A stretch of 64,000 bases of DNA from Hydnum rufescens UP504 (taxonomy: Eukaryota; Basidiomycota; Agaricomycetes; Cantharellales; Hydnaceae), in contig MU129089.1 in NCBI GenBank assembly GCA_014904985.1, positions 1 through 64,000 of the forward strand, written 5' to 3'. The notes beneath the pieces were generated by a model. It was given only the letters and a program-made list of their open reading frames with translations, was not told the origin of the DNA and did no database searches. Position numbers and translations under genes: made by a program. Positions 22,490 through 34,296 of this stretch are shown here, piece by piece (the first letter of the stretch is position 1; the number at the start of each line of letters is the position of its first letter).

Positions 22490-25366
22490 ATGGCAACCAG
22501 AATTCGCTCAGCGGAGGGTCTGCTTATGCATATCCCTAGAAAAGGGGAGATCGTGTTCGTTTGGCACTCTTATCTGCGCGATTAGTTCCGATCGTTCACA
22601 TCTCCATGTATTAGACTTCCAGTAGACGGCGAGAGAAATATTTTGATCTCATCCGCTCTCCCGTACTGCAATAATGTACCCCATCTTGGTAATTATGACC
22701 TCCCTGGATGTAATATGATGCTCATCCATCTCGCCTAAGGCAACATCATCGGGAGCACTCTAAGTGCTGATGTTTTCGCCCGGTTCGTAACACTTCAAAT
22801 ATCCTTGGGGACTCGTCCTGACTTGCGTTGATTGTCCGTGTCTCAGCTATAATCGTTGGTTCCCAATTCTAAGAATGAGTGCCAACATTTAATGTCTTTG
22901 TCGATGTAGGAACGCGAAATCGGAAGACTTTATATGTTTGTGGCACCGATGAGTATGGGACGGCCACAGAGACCCAAGCTCTGAAAGAGGGCATCACACC
23001 GCAAGAGCTCTGCGATAAGTACCACGTCCTACACGCTGAAACCTACAAGTGGTTTGATATCGGGTGAAATTCCCTGAATATTGTGGCTATGCTGGCGCGC
23101 TTCTAATACATGTATTTTTTCATCAGATTTGATTACTTTGGACGGACGTCGACCCCACAACATACAGAGTACGTCTTATCACATAACTAGCCCAAGGCGA
23201 TCCTAATTTCCCGGCCTTAGAATTTGTCAAGAATCGTATATTCAGCTAAGAGAAAACGGACTGCTTGAGCGACAAGTCAAGCCTCAGACGTTCTGTGAAG
23301 GCTGCAACAAGTGCGGAATCCTGATTAGATCAACTTGGGACAGTCTCTGATTATAGTTTCGAACTTTCTTTTGGTTAGATATTTAGCAGATCGTTTCGTG
23401 GAAGGGATTTGCCCCAATTGTGGTTACAACGTATGCAGATCTTTCTCCCGACTATCATGATTCTTATGCTTTAGATCGTAGGATGCACGTGGAGACCAGT
23501 GCGATTCATGTAGCAAAACATTAGACGCTGTCGATCTCATCGACCCACGCTGTCTTGTCAACCCCACTCACAAAGTAATCACTCGTCCGTCGACGCATAT
23601 GTACGTCAAGCTTGACGCTGTGCAGCCAAAACTGGAGACATGGATCAAGCAATCATGGAAAAATGGGAACTGGGCCCCCAATTCTGTCATGAATGCCGAG
23701 GGAGAGATCATCGATTCCCGTGTCCGATCCGGACTGCGACCTAGTCCTGTCACTCGCGATCTTGCGTGGGGCGTCCAAGTACCTCCGCTTGATGAGAGAG
23801 ATGAGGATGGAGTGCGCGGAAAGGTCCTGTGTGAGTCGTTACATCCGTTTGCTCTTGTGTAGATACTGAATATTAGTTTTCCGTAGACGTCTGGGTAAGT
23901 CTTCTTTTTTTTTACTGGCCAGTTCTGCGCTTACATTCATTCAGTTCGATGCACCATTCGGTTATCCTAGTATAACCGCAAATTACACATCCGAATGGAG
24001 GCGATGGTGGTTCAATCCAAAGAATGTCCAACTGTACCAATTCATGGGGAAAGATAATATATACTTCCACACCGTCTTTTGGCCATGCATTCTCATCGGG
24101 GACGGCCGTCCCTGGACGACCCTCCACGCAGTTTCCGGCACTGGTATGCCTCTCTCGAATTGACCTTGCCTCGACACGTAGTCTCATGTTCTGGTACACC
24201 CAGAGTACTTGCAGTACGAATCGGGGAAGTTCTCAAAGTCACGAAATATAGGCGTGTTCGGTCCATCTGCGAAGGAGACAGGCGTCCCACCTGCAGTATG
24301 GAGATATTACCTCTTGGCAAGTCGACCCGAGACCGGAGATACCACATTCTCCTGGAACGATTTCGTGCGTACCGCATTCTTTTGCTTATCCATGAGGCGA
24401 TCTTTGCCCTGACACTGCACCCAGATCGCCGCGAACAACAATGTACTTCTCAACAAGTAGGCCTCATTTTAATTTGTGCACGCATACATAATGCATGTTC
24501 TCATCCCTCTCCATGCAGCTTCGGCAACTTCGTCAATCGAGTCACTAAATTCGTCTCATCGAAGTTTGATGGTGTAATCCCGGAATCAGGCGAAGAACCA
24601 GGGGTCTTCATCGAGACCGACGTAGACAAACTCGACCCGACGTTCTTGCCCGAACTTAATGGTCTGCTTAAGGAATACATCAATTCCATGGAAGTCATCA
24701 AGATTCGGCACAGTCTCCAGACTGTTATGGCAATATCGGCACGAGGAACGAATACCTGCAACGAACCAAATTCTTTGACCTCTTCAAAACTGATCCCGCT
24801 CTTTGCGCTAGGGTCACTTCGCGGGCGGTGAACCTTATCTACGCCCTTAGCGCTCTCATACATCCGTTCCTGCCATCGACCTCCGCCGAGATCCTCGTAC
24901 AGCTCAACGCGCCTCCCCGAACCGTCCCCACCGAGCTGAGCAACGACATACTCCCTGGACATGTTCTTGGGAAGCCTGACTATCTGTTCAAGAAGATAGA
25001 TGAGAAGAGCGCAGATATATGGCGCGCGAAATTCGGTGGATCGCAAGCTGCTGTTGCTGCCACTGCCCAAGTAGAGGACGCGAAGCCACCTGCAAAGAAG
25101 GAGACGGTTGCGGCAAAGAAGAAGAAACCGACGGAGTCTGATACGATCAATTCTTCTATCCTAGATCAGACGAAGTTATAGAATTGGAGAAACAGATCCA
25201 AGACCAGAGGGATAAAGTGCGAAGGATCAAGGCCGGACAGGCGCAGGAGGGGGATGAGACCTTTAAGGAGGCACTCAGCAAGCTTCAGAGGCTAAAATTG
25301 AAGTTTGCAGCAGCTCTCCATTTGACGAGACTGATACTTGTAAACTCAGATTTCAAACTATCCTAG
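22490..25366 (+). CDS. Methionyl-tRNA synthetase, cytosolic type
   Basis: Charges tRNA-Met with methionine. The first exon begins [12 protein letters not shown]; the catalytic core follows with [17 protein letters not shown] (the HIGH-type motif is PHLG), [28 protein letters not shown], a zinc-binding insert (FCEGCNKYLADRF, CPNCGY, DQCDSC), [21 protein letters not shown] and the KMSKS-type motif KFSKSRNIG. The anticodon-binding domain includes [10 protein letters not shown] and [13 protein letters not shown]. The C-terminal extension (KKKKPTE, then [20 protein letters not shown]) resembles a WHEP-type tRNA-binding helix pair. About 13 introns are present; an exon of only eight bases (23887-23894) supplies the YVW residues. 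One base seems to be missing near 24743-24750, between ISARG and EYLQ. The exact second-exon junction near 22560-22640 is unresolved. Confidence 0.9.
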
Positions 25367-26106
25367 AGCGTATATGCGTGTACTGTAACCGTGGTGAACT
25401 ACCAATTGTCCAGACTATTGTGTGATGATCGAGTGCCCAGTTCGGCTTCGCCACTGCCTGAAGAATATTTACGTGTCCATACCCAACATCAGGTCATACA
25501 TCTTATTCGCGAGTAAGTGCTGAGTGTGCAAGGGGATTTTACCCCTATTGGCTGGGCAAGGACGGGTTTGTGAGTTCGAGGAGTGAGGAAGAGGATACGA
25601 GAATATAGAATACATTAGGGCGTCCCCCGCACGTCATCTTGGGGAGGCTGTGATTCTGCTGTTCGTATTGAGGGGTCGGATGGTAGACCCCTGCACATCG
25701 ATAGCGCCAGGCTGTCCATTGTCCCTCAAAGTTTGGCCACCACGGTGTGGCAGTACTGTACTCACTGTGCCGAGCATATTCCCCCAGGATGTGTAATCGT
25801 GTTTGAGTCTACTCACATAACAGTAAACTCAGCTTGTACATGAGGGGTGTAGTACTCCCCCGAGGTATGCATGGCATTCTCGACATTGGACTGTGCTTCT
25901 GTCAGCCCCAAGAAGTGTACTCGTCAATTTAGGCAATGGTTTAATACAATTTTCAGGAATAAGTGCCTGGGAACTGGGATATCGCCTCAATGGTGTCTAT
26001 TTCATCACCCAATTTTTCGCCAGTGCGATAGCAAATGTTCTCAACAGAGGAGTCAGAGCAGTAGCCATTTGTTTCCGTGGAATGATTACGACTGTTTTGA
26101 CCAAGT
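25367..26106. other. Intergenic between MetRS and COG6
   Basis: About 740 bases; terminator of MetRS and promoter of COG6 expected. No repeat, RNA or conserved frame seen. Confidence 0.4.
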
Positions 26107-28850
26107 ATGCTCGCGCGTCCAAACCTTCCGTCGTCTCCTTCAACCGACAGAATTGTGTCAGGATCCACACGTAACCCAATATCGCTGAGAGTTTATAAGG
26201 CCTTGAGCTCGAGCTTTCAAGATTCGTCTTCTCGCGATGCTCTTGAAACGCTATCAGCACTATATGCTCCATCCTCGTTGCCTGTGCCCCAAATTACTCT
26301 TCAGGCCCAAGATGATGACTCTGATTTTGAGGGAGACAATTCGGAGACAACTCCGGCGCGGAAGTGGCTGGACCTAAAGCCTGGCGATCCCACTATAGCT
26401 GAGAATGCACGGAGAAATCTTCGACGTGACGTAGAACTCCAATTGGCCGAAAGCAGTTCCAAGTTTCTCCATGCTTTTGGAGAGGTTGATAATGTGTGTG
26501 CCAGTATCTCTGCGACCCGTTGCTAGACTGAGATATTTGCAGAAACTTAATGCCTTGCAAGAACATATGGAAGCGATGCGGTCGCGTTGTGACGAAGCGC
26601 AAGCTGAACTTCAGCGGACGAATGATGCATGCAAATATCTCCTAGAGAAGGCGGGTGGCTTGCGGGCCCAACGGTTAGTCTTGCTTGTCACAGTCTTCAG
26701 CTGTGCCCTTACGCAGGGGACACAGGCAAACAACAGCGACCCGACAGGCAGTAGTCTCGTTATTTCTCTCTCGTTTCACCTTGACCCAGGCAGAATCGGA
26801 GGCAATTGCTTCGCATGATGTCCCGGTTGGGAAGCAACTCTTCGCCGCAATGGACCGTGCGGAGAGCATCCGAGAGGACTGTCACGTCCTTCTAAGTGCA
26901 GAAGGCAGCGAAGGGGGTGGAACAAAGGCAGGGTTAGTTGCCTAAGCTTTGTGGAAACGATTCTTGCCTCTCAACACCGTCATTAAGGCTTGATATCATG
27001 GCTCGAACCGCAAACCAACTTGATGTCGCGTACGCCAAAGTACAGCGATGGTGTTCCTATGAGTTCCGTCAGCTTGGAAAAGACTCCCACCTCGAGGTGA
27101 GCCCTGTGATGCGCGAGGCTATCCGAAGATTGCAAAAACGGTTGGACATCCTTAGGTTCGTGACTGATGATAACAGGAAAAATGGCTTCCTCATCGCTGA
27201 TTTCAATTTCCAGTGGAGCTCTCAGTGACCTGGCTGCCGTCCGGCAGACCACTCTGTTAACCTCATTTATCACGGCTTTAACGCGGGGTGGTCCTTCTGG
27301 TCTCCCACGGCCGATTGAGCTCCATGCTCATGACCCCATTCGATATGTTGGCGATATGCTTGCATGGGTGCATCAAGCCATGGCAACTGAACGGGAATTC
27401 CTTGACTCTCTCTTTGGCCTTAGCGGGGAGAAACGCATGGTGGGGAGTGTCTGGCGAAATGACCAGCAATCCGAGGAGGCTGGATGGGTGAGAGATCTGA
27501 TGGATCGTGATCTGGAAAAAATCTGTATGCCCCTAAGAGTGCGTTCGCCTACGTTATCTGTGAAATTTCTCTGACAACATATCCGAAGGTGAGGGTGCAG
27601 CAGACGATCAAGTCTCAGGAGGGCAGTATTACTGCTTACAAAATTGCCAACCTTCTCCAGTTTTATCTGCTGACAATGCGGAGGACTATCGGCGAGGAAG
27701 CGCTCCTCTCTAAAACTCTGGAAGCGTATGTGCCATATTCAAGTACAATGGCAATATTAAATTGATATCTTTCTCCAAAGTATGACCGATGTCGCAAATC
27801 AGGTCTTCTTCGATACAGTAGAGGCCCAAGGGCGAAGCCTGCTCCGCTTCCTGCATGTGGGTTGATCACAGACACCCCCGTATTGAGATTTCTAATATTC
27901 ATATTTGTATATGCACGCAGCCCCCAGATCCTGATCTATCACCTCCACTTGCCCTTCGAGACGTTTCCCAAGTCCTACGAGAAATCATGACCGTATATGA
28001 TTCTTCGTTGCTGGAGGGCGAAGTCTTAGACGATAACAAAGAAAAGGATGCTATTGGTGGCAAAGGGTTTTCCCGTGTATTGGATGCCGCCGTTGGACCA
28101 GCATTAGAGATGTGCCGACGCATGGGAGACATGAAAAAAGAAACATCTACGTGGGACAAGGGCATCTTCCTCGTCAACTGTATCGTGCACTTCCAAGTAC
28201 GTAATTGTCGGCTGAGTTCTTCCTCAACTCTGATTGATATGATAATATTTTTCAGACCGTCTTTCAGCCATTTACCTTCGCTACTCCATGGGTGGAAAGA
28301 CTTGACGCGGAAATTGACAAATATGTGGAAGAACTCGTTAATGAGCACGTAAGGCTCTTTGATACATCCAAACCCCTGAGACTTTGCTGAAACAGCCTAG
28401 TACCGTTTACTCCTGAGAGATAGTGGATTGGCTCCAATTATAGATGCCCTTGAATGGGAAACCTAATGATGTGAGCGCCTTTTATGATTTCCCGCCTATC
28501 ATTATTAACGCTGCGTGACAGACCCCTCTATCACGTATTCCCGAAGCATCATCGTCATCAATAACCGCTGCCTTGGAAAAATTCGACGGTTTCTTATCAA
28601 CCCTCGACGTGCTTACTTCCCCACGGTTATCCCTCATCTCCTCTGCCCGTCTCTCAAGCAGGATCCACCGTACCACTCTCCGCAGGATTGGCGAGGCCTA
28701 CGGAACAGTGTGCGATGCGGTACGGAACCCGACAATAAATTTGAATTCTCCAGCACCGTTCTGGGATCACGAAGACCTTTCGGACAGATGTCAGTACTGT
28801 GGCAAGTGTTAGGGGTTGGCGAGGGGTCGAACAGCGGACCGACTTATTAG
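26107..28850 (+). CDS. COG6: Conserved oligomeric Golgi complex subunit 6
   Basis: COG6 is part of the eight-subunit COG tether that guides retrograde vesicles within the Golgi. The start MLARPNLPSSPSTDR precedes ISLRVYKALSSSF and RDALETLSALYAP. Helical segments follow (NLRRDVELQLAESSSKFL, LNALQEHMEAMRSRCDEA, LSRFTLTQAESEAIASHDVP, FAAMDRAESIREDC), then the family hallmark HAHDPIRYVGDMLAWVHQA, and the C-terminal LSRIPEASSSS, LSSRIHRTTLRRIGEAYG and FGQMSVLWQVLG. About ten introns, most with agreeing phase. Two breaks lie in the last quarter: an extra base near 28446-28452 (the frame meets a stop after ALEWET; one base less gives NGKPND and then the donor), and a missing base near 28724-28731 between AVRNP and DNKFEFSS. 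Either the assembly has indels or this copy is damaged. Confidence 0.85.
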
Positions 28851-29405
28851 CGACGCGTTACCTACACTGCCCGTTACTGTGCAATGCCTAATAGTTTTGA
28901 CGGCCGGTTGATACGATCATCTCACGACCTTCGTTATTCGCCGCAAGGAGGGCTCCTAGATCTACGGCTTCTCTCCGACTTAAAGATCCTACACCGCCGA
29001 AGAATTGGCTCCAGAAGTCGAACCTTTCATTCCGGGAGCAGGTAATGACCGCTTTTCTGGATACCTTGCTCGAGGAACGTCCTTTGACTGCCCACTTGGT
29101 TAAAATAAAAACTCGCCTACCAGGGCCTCAATGGAATCACCGTCCGAGTCTGAGATCATTTGGATGGGGCAGATCCTCAGGGGTGTAACGTAAATGCAAT
29201 CTTCGTATTGGTCCTATATTATAGTACGAATGGACCTGAGTAATCATCAACAAAACACATCTGCAATCGACTAGAGCAAATTTTAAAGGCAAATTTTACA
29301 CATTGAAGGGAACACATCAAGCGGGCCCATTTCTATGCTTTTTCTTTTTTTTTCCGAAACGCGAAACGAAGCAAGAGTACCATCACGCGCAGCAAATCCA
29401 GTACA
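28851..29405. other. Convergent intergenic space
   Basis: Lies between the 3' ends of COG6 and the fusion gene. Contains the T-run CTTTTTCTTTTTTTTTCCG near 29338 on the plus strand; nothing else recognised. Confidence 0.4.
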
Positions 29406-32400
29406 TTATACAAACAACCACCGCCCCTTGCCGTTCGCCCAGGCAGCGAGTTCGGAGGCGGGTTTTTCTGCGAACGTAGCGTGTAAGGTCGTCCGCTTGG
29501 TGGATTCAGAGGGATGGCCCGGCACTGGGAAGACGCCGAGCCCGCTCCCTCCTACGCTCGTGAGATACGGTTCGAAACCGGCCTCTTTGAGGGAGGCAAT
29601 CACCGCGCTCGTCGAGATATCTCGGAAGCCTGGGAAGAGATGGGAGATTGAGGTGAGCATAAGCAAATAATTGAAACATCAGCCAGACTGACTATCTGGA
29701 ATGAGGGTAACTGCACATCCGCCCCCGCCTGCCCCCGTCAGTTTTGTGTGTAAGCCGTATGGCTTCGCAGTGGTTATTTCACGAATAGTTTCGAGGGATG
29801 CATGCGAAACCCCCAGAGACGCGAGGTGTGCATGATTCTCATCAATGAGACCGGAAAGCCCCTGCAACAGCGTCTCTCGCGACAATTCAGGATCGGCGAG
29901 TCGCGAGTTTGGCTTCATCGCTGATGGTCTGGATTGATGCTAAAATAGACTCGACATCGCTCGGGTTCCTATTCGCCCACGTTAAGAGGCACACATTCAT
30001 TACGAGGCAGCGAAGACAAACCTTTTCTCTCTTATATCCCACACCAGCTACAAGGCTTTTTGTATCTCGGGGACCTTGGAGTCTGTCAATAAGAAGCGAA
30101 TGGATTTAAATCTTCCCGACAGAGACCATTAGCGACAGACCAAATCTGAACCAAACTCAAAACCCACCCTTGGATGTTCTCCATCCCACTTCGCTTTCCG
30201 AACCCAGCGCGTGTGAAAGCCAGTGCGCCCCCGTACACTGCCACGGCATTGTCGACTCCACTTGGATTCCCGTGGAGGACCTTCTCTGAAATGAAAGCCC
30301 ACTTGTTGACTTCTTCCGCAAAGCTGAGTGGAAGAGCACGGCGACCCCCGATGGGAGACATGTACATGGCCTGGGTCATCTGCTGAAGTGGGGCCTCGGG
30401 TTTGAGGGGGTTCTGAAGGTAAAGATATACGAGAGTGAAGAAGGAGCAGAGCTGTCGAGATGCAAGCAGAATACGAGGCTGAGGACCCTAGCCCTGCTCC
30501 AATGGGAAGCGCTGATCGGGCTGTGAATGTGAATGATGGTCTGAAGATATCGGAGAGGATTAAACGTATCTTCCAGGTATTGCGCCTCCCGTTCAGCTTA
30601 CCGGCAGTTATCAAGTGTTCAGACTCATGTATATGTATAAGAAAGCGATACAGGCAGCCTTGGCGCGAGGATCATAAGATCCAGATGGCGGGAGGCCTCG
30701 CTGCGTGATGGCTTCGACCAGTCGGAGGTCAAGAACCTCGGGATGCAACGCGTTTAGAGGTATAGAGCTAGCCGAGTCCCAAGGGAGACCTTGCTTGACG
30801 TCCCAAGTGTGCTCAAATCCATCAAGATCAGGAAGTGACAGGGTGAGCTTGCCGTCTGATCGAGGTGTCACGAGTCCATAACAACGTAAATCAACAGCGG
30901 CCGCTATAGCTGTCTATATTTCCCAAACGAATATGATGAGTTATTTTCCAAGCCAGTTTAATGAACACTCACGACTCCGTACACAACGGCGTGTTCACCA
31001 AACAAGATGACTTTTCCAGGAGCAGACACGAAGAACTCTGTCTCCGTTGGAGAAGTTGAACCGGGCGTAACGGCAGTCTGGGCAGCTGGACCTTGAACCC
31101 CATTGGAGAGTTTCTCCAACGGCGTTCCAAACACGTCACCATTACCAGCGAAAGCCCTTCGGTAAGTTACACCGCCCTCAGGGAGGGTAATTTGTGTGAT
31201 GGCTCCTGCTTCCAAGAGGGCGCCTTCCAAATCATCGAGAAGGTCCTCCGAGTCCTCAATTCCGACACAAAGACGGATGAGATCCTCGGGAAGACCACGA
31301 GCCGCACGTGTAGAAGCATCGATAGATGCGTGTCTACGAATCGGTTAGTGGATAAGCAGGGATACGATGGGGATATTTGGAAACGCACGACATGAGGCAG
31401 GGCATGCTAATAAGGGAATTGACGGCACCAAAGCTGACACTGATAGCCCCACAGGCGTGTGGCCCCAACGATGCGCTCACTCATTTCCTTGTCGTCTGTG
31501 ACGAAGCTGAGGACGGCACCAAAGCCGTTTGCAAGTCGCTCATGAATTTCGCGGCCTGGATGGTTTGCGAGGCCAGGATAATGCACTTGAAATCCAAGAC
31601 GGTCAAGGTACGATGCGACACGCATGGCAGAGGCCTGCTGACGATCCATTCGAATGGCCAGGGTCTTGGTGCCACGGAGAAGAAGGAATGAGTCGAATGG
31701 TGTTAGCGCATTCCCAACGGCATTGATTATGAACGCTATTTGCTACGCATAGACTTTAACGCACAATTCAACTTCGACGTGGTAGAGCCCACCTTCGCAA
31801 GATCGTCTCTGTTGCAAGTAATGACACCAGCCATGAGATCGTGGTGACCGCTGAGATATTTTGTCCCACTGTCATATACGAGATCCGCACCGTGTTCGAG
31901 AGGACGTTGGAGATACGGACTCATCATGGTATTGTCGACAACAACTATGGCGTCAGGAGCACGTTCCTTGACGTCAAGAACAATATTGGCCAAGTCGACG
32001 ATTTTCAAGAGAGGATTGGTTGGACTTTCGAGAAGGACCATTGCGGTCGAAGGGGTGAGAAATTGCAGAACAGCCTTGGGGTCGGTAGTATCCACATGAT
32101 GAACAATGACGCCAGCATGGGTCTTGAGATAGCTCAACAGTCTGTTGGTGCCACCGTACAGATCGTCTCCGGCAATAACCTCGTTGCCTGGCTTCAATAT
32201 CCTGGTGATAACATCCAGAGCAGCCATTCCCGAGGAAACGGTGAACGCATGCCGCGCAGATGATATCTTTGCGATGTGGTGCTCTACGACGCGATTTTCA
32301 GGATCGAACCATGTCGGCGCACAAATAACCCACCCAAGTGACTCCTCGTTGGATTGCCGCTTCTGGTGTAATCGTACTCGCCGTTCATACCCTTGAAAGT

Positions 32401-32551
32401 GGCGGTCTGATATATGGGCACTGAGCTTGAGCCGTACTGGTCCTTTTGACTTGGATTTTCGACGGTTCGCGCAGAGCGTCGAGAAATGGTAACGGCGACT
32501 CCGCGAAGGGTCCGCCGGAGAATCAGGAATAGGTGTGGGCAAGTGGGACAT
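29406..32551 (-). CDS. Predicted cystathionine beta-lyase / mevalonate kinase fusion
   Basis: The N-terminal half is a PLP enzyme of Cys/Met metabolism that cleaves cystathionine to homocysteine: YRSGNPTR-type segment [63 protein letters not shown], and [16 protein letters not shown] with the PLP lysine at about 31860; it ends [24 protein letters not shown]. The same open frame continues through about 45 linker residues (ending [13 protein letters not shown]) into a complete mevalonate kinase, the isoprenoid/sterol pathway enzyme: [64 protein letters not shown]. No stop and no in-frame ATG lies between the halves. Single-base breaks occur near 29908, 30070, 30347, 30618, 31446 and 32466, so the full chain needs correction. 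Two separate genes are the alternative but would need a hidden start within the linker. ERG12 and STR3 are the yeast relatives of the parts. Confidence 0.7.
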
Positions 32552-32723
32552 TTTTCGCGAACACTAAGATAAATTTCGAGTGATTATAAGCTTCCAGACG
32601 GAGAGCGCTCAGACTGAGAAAATCCAAAAACTTTTATGAAACGGGAGAAACTGGAGATGGCGTGCTGATATTTGTATTGCAGTAATTCAGTTGACTCAAC
32701 ATCAGTTACGCCACTCGCCCAAA
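32552..32723. promoter_or_regulatory. Divergent promoter region, 172 bases
   Basis: The start codons of the fusion gene (minus, 32551) and the IWS1 gene (plus, 32724) are only 172 bases apart, so the two must share an upstream region. I see no clear TATA box or named factor site. Confidence 0.55.
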
Positions 32724-34145
32724 ATGAACGACACGCTCGAGCGCCAGATTTTCGGAGGCTCTGATTCAGAGCTCTCGTCTGAGGCTGGTGCGGCCCTCGT
32801 CTCCGATTCATGTCGCATTCTTGTGACCATTTCTCTCAGAGGACATTCCCAGACAACGCATCCAAAGACGAAGCCCATCGATCGGCACTCGTCAGGACAT
32901 CGCTGAATCTGATGCAGAAGACGACTACAGAGAGAGCCTCGTGCTCTCCCAAGCTTTAAGAAAAAAGAGGCACCCTTCAACTAGGGATGAAGTCCCCAGA
33001 TCTGCACCAAGGCGTAAGAAGAGTAGGAAAGTCTCTGAGGAAGCTGCACCCGAGCAACTACCCGAAGTTACTCCAGAAGAAGGCACACTAATCCCCTGCT
33101 CATCAGCTTTTCGCGCACACTGACTTTCATCGTGTTACAGAAAAGCGGGCAACACTGAACCGAGCGATCGATGCTGCGGCCAAAACTACAAAGGCTCGAG
33201 GCAAGAAACGCAAGAAGAACGCTGATGAAGATGTCAGCTAACCTACAAGTCCCCGTCCTCGATTGTGCCTGCTGACATGGTGTTCCCCACAGGTTCTGGA
33301 CCAGGCTGCTGACGACGAAGTGATTCGGGTCAAACAATCGATGGAGCAAGCTGCACTGGCCGACCAGGAGGATAACAAGAATGGGAAGGCAGCCCTCAAC
33401 AAATTGATATTGCTCCCAGAAGTGACCGAAATTCTTCAAAAGTGAGCATGTTTGCTCTCCCACACCCAGCGAAGCTTACAGCAGAAACCGCTTTGTTAGA
33501 ACATCCTTAACGCAATCCATCATCGATCAAAACTTTCTCGAAGCCGTTCGGCTCTGGCTTGAGCCCCTCAGTGACAAGTCTCTTCCCGCGTCTGAACATC
33601 CAACGGGCGTTTTTCGAGATTCTTGGAAAGGTGAGTTGTGTAATATCGCCTGATTTGTATACTCCCTTCTGACTTGATGGTTGGAGATGTTCATCGATAC
33701 GAACACTCTCAAGGACTCGGGACTCGGTCGCATCGTCCTTTTCTACACCAAGAGAAATAAACGAGTCTCGCCCGCCATAAAAGCACAAGCCGACAATCTC
33801 ATTTCTCAATGGTCCCGCCCAATTCTCAAGCGCTCCGCGTCATATCGTGATCGTGATATACCCATCGCTGAACGTGACCTTGCAAAACGTGCCAACGTCA
33901 AGCTTTCTGCGATTCTCGAGCAGGGTCGGAAGGAGGACGCTGGGAGAATAAGAAAACATGCAGTTCGAATACCCGAAAGGACTCTCGCTTCGTTCACGGT
34001 TGTGCCAAGGAGTAATGTCGGTGCCAATGGCCCAGGTGGAGCCCAAGCCCAAGCAGAGCTTGAAAGGAGGAAAGCACAGCAGGATCGGCTTAGGAAGGTC
34101 CAGCGCAAGCTGGAAGTCGCGAAGCAGAGGACTGCAAGGATGTAG
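32724..34145 (+). CDS. IWS1: Iws1/Spn1 transcription elongation factor
   Basis: Iws1 (Spn1) binds Spt6 and RNA polymerase II during elongation. The N-terminus is acidic and low in complexity (ERQIFGGSDSELSSE, then EDIPRQRIQRRSPSIG), followed by basic clusters (APRRKKSRK, RGKKRKK). The core is a TFIIS N-terminal-like domain: LNKLILLPEVTEILQK, TSLTQSIIDQNFLEAVRLWL, EPLSDKSLP, DSGLGRIVLFYTKRNK and ISQWSRPIL. The tail KVQRKLEVAKQRTARM is basic. About five introns; one has a GC donor (GAAGAAG/GCACAC) in correct phase. One extra base near 33589-33597 breaks the frame between SLPA and NIQRAFFEILGKM, which restores the family sequence if removed. Confidence 0.85.
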
Positions 34146-34296
34146 CACTTAGTTTGACCATTCCTCATTGCACATTTTTTTCGGTATATTTGCTGATGGT
34201 GAGGAGGCGTACTCTCTGGAAACATAATCGAAACAGCGAAGCTATCATGAAACAACGAAAATCTACAGGGTATAGCAAGAACGTACAACTTTCACC

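Noticed and set aside
31841..32263. A 140-codon plus-strand frame within the lyase half
   Set aside because: Antisense to strongly conserved PLP-enzyme sequence; no independent support.
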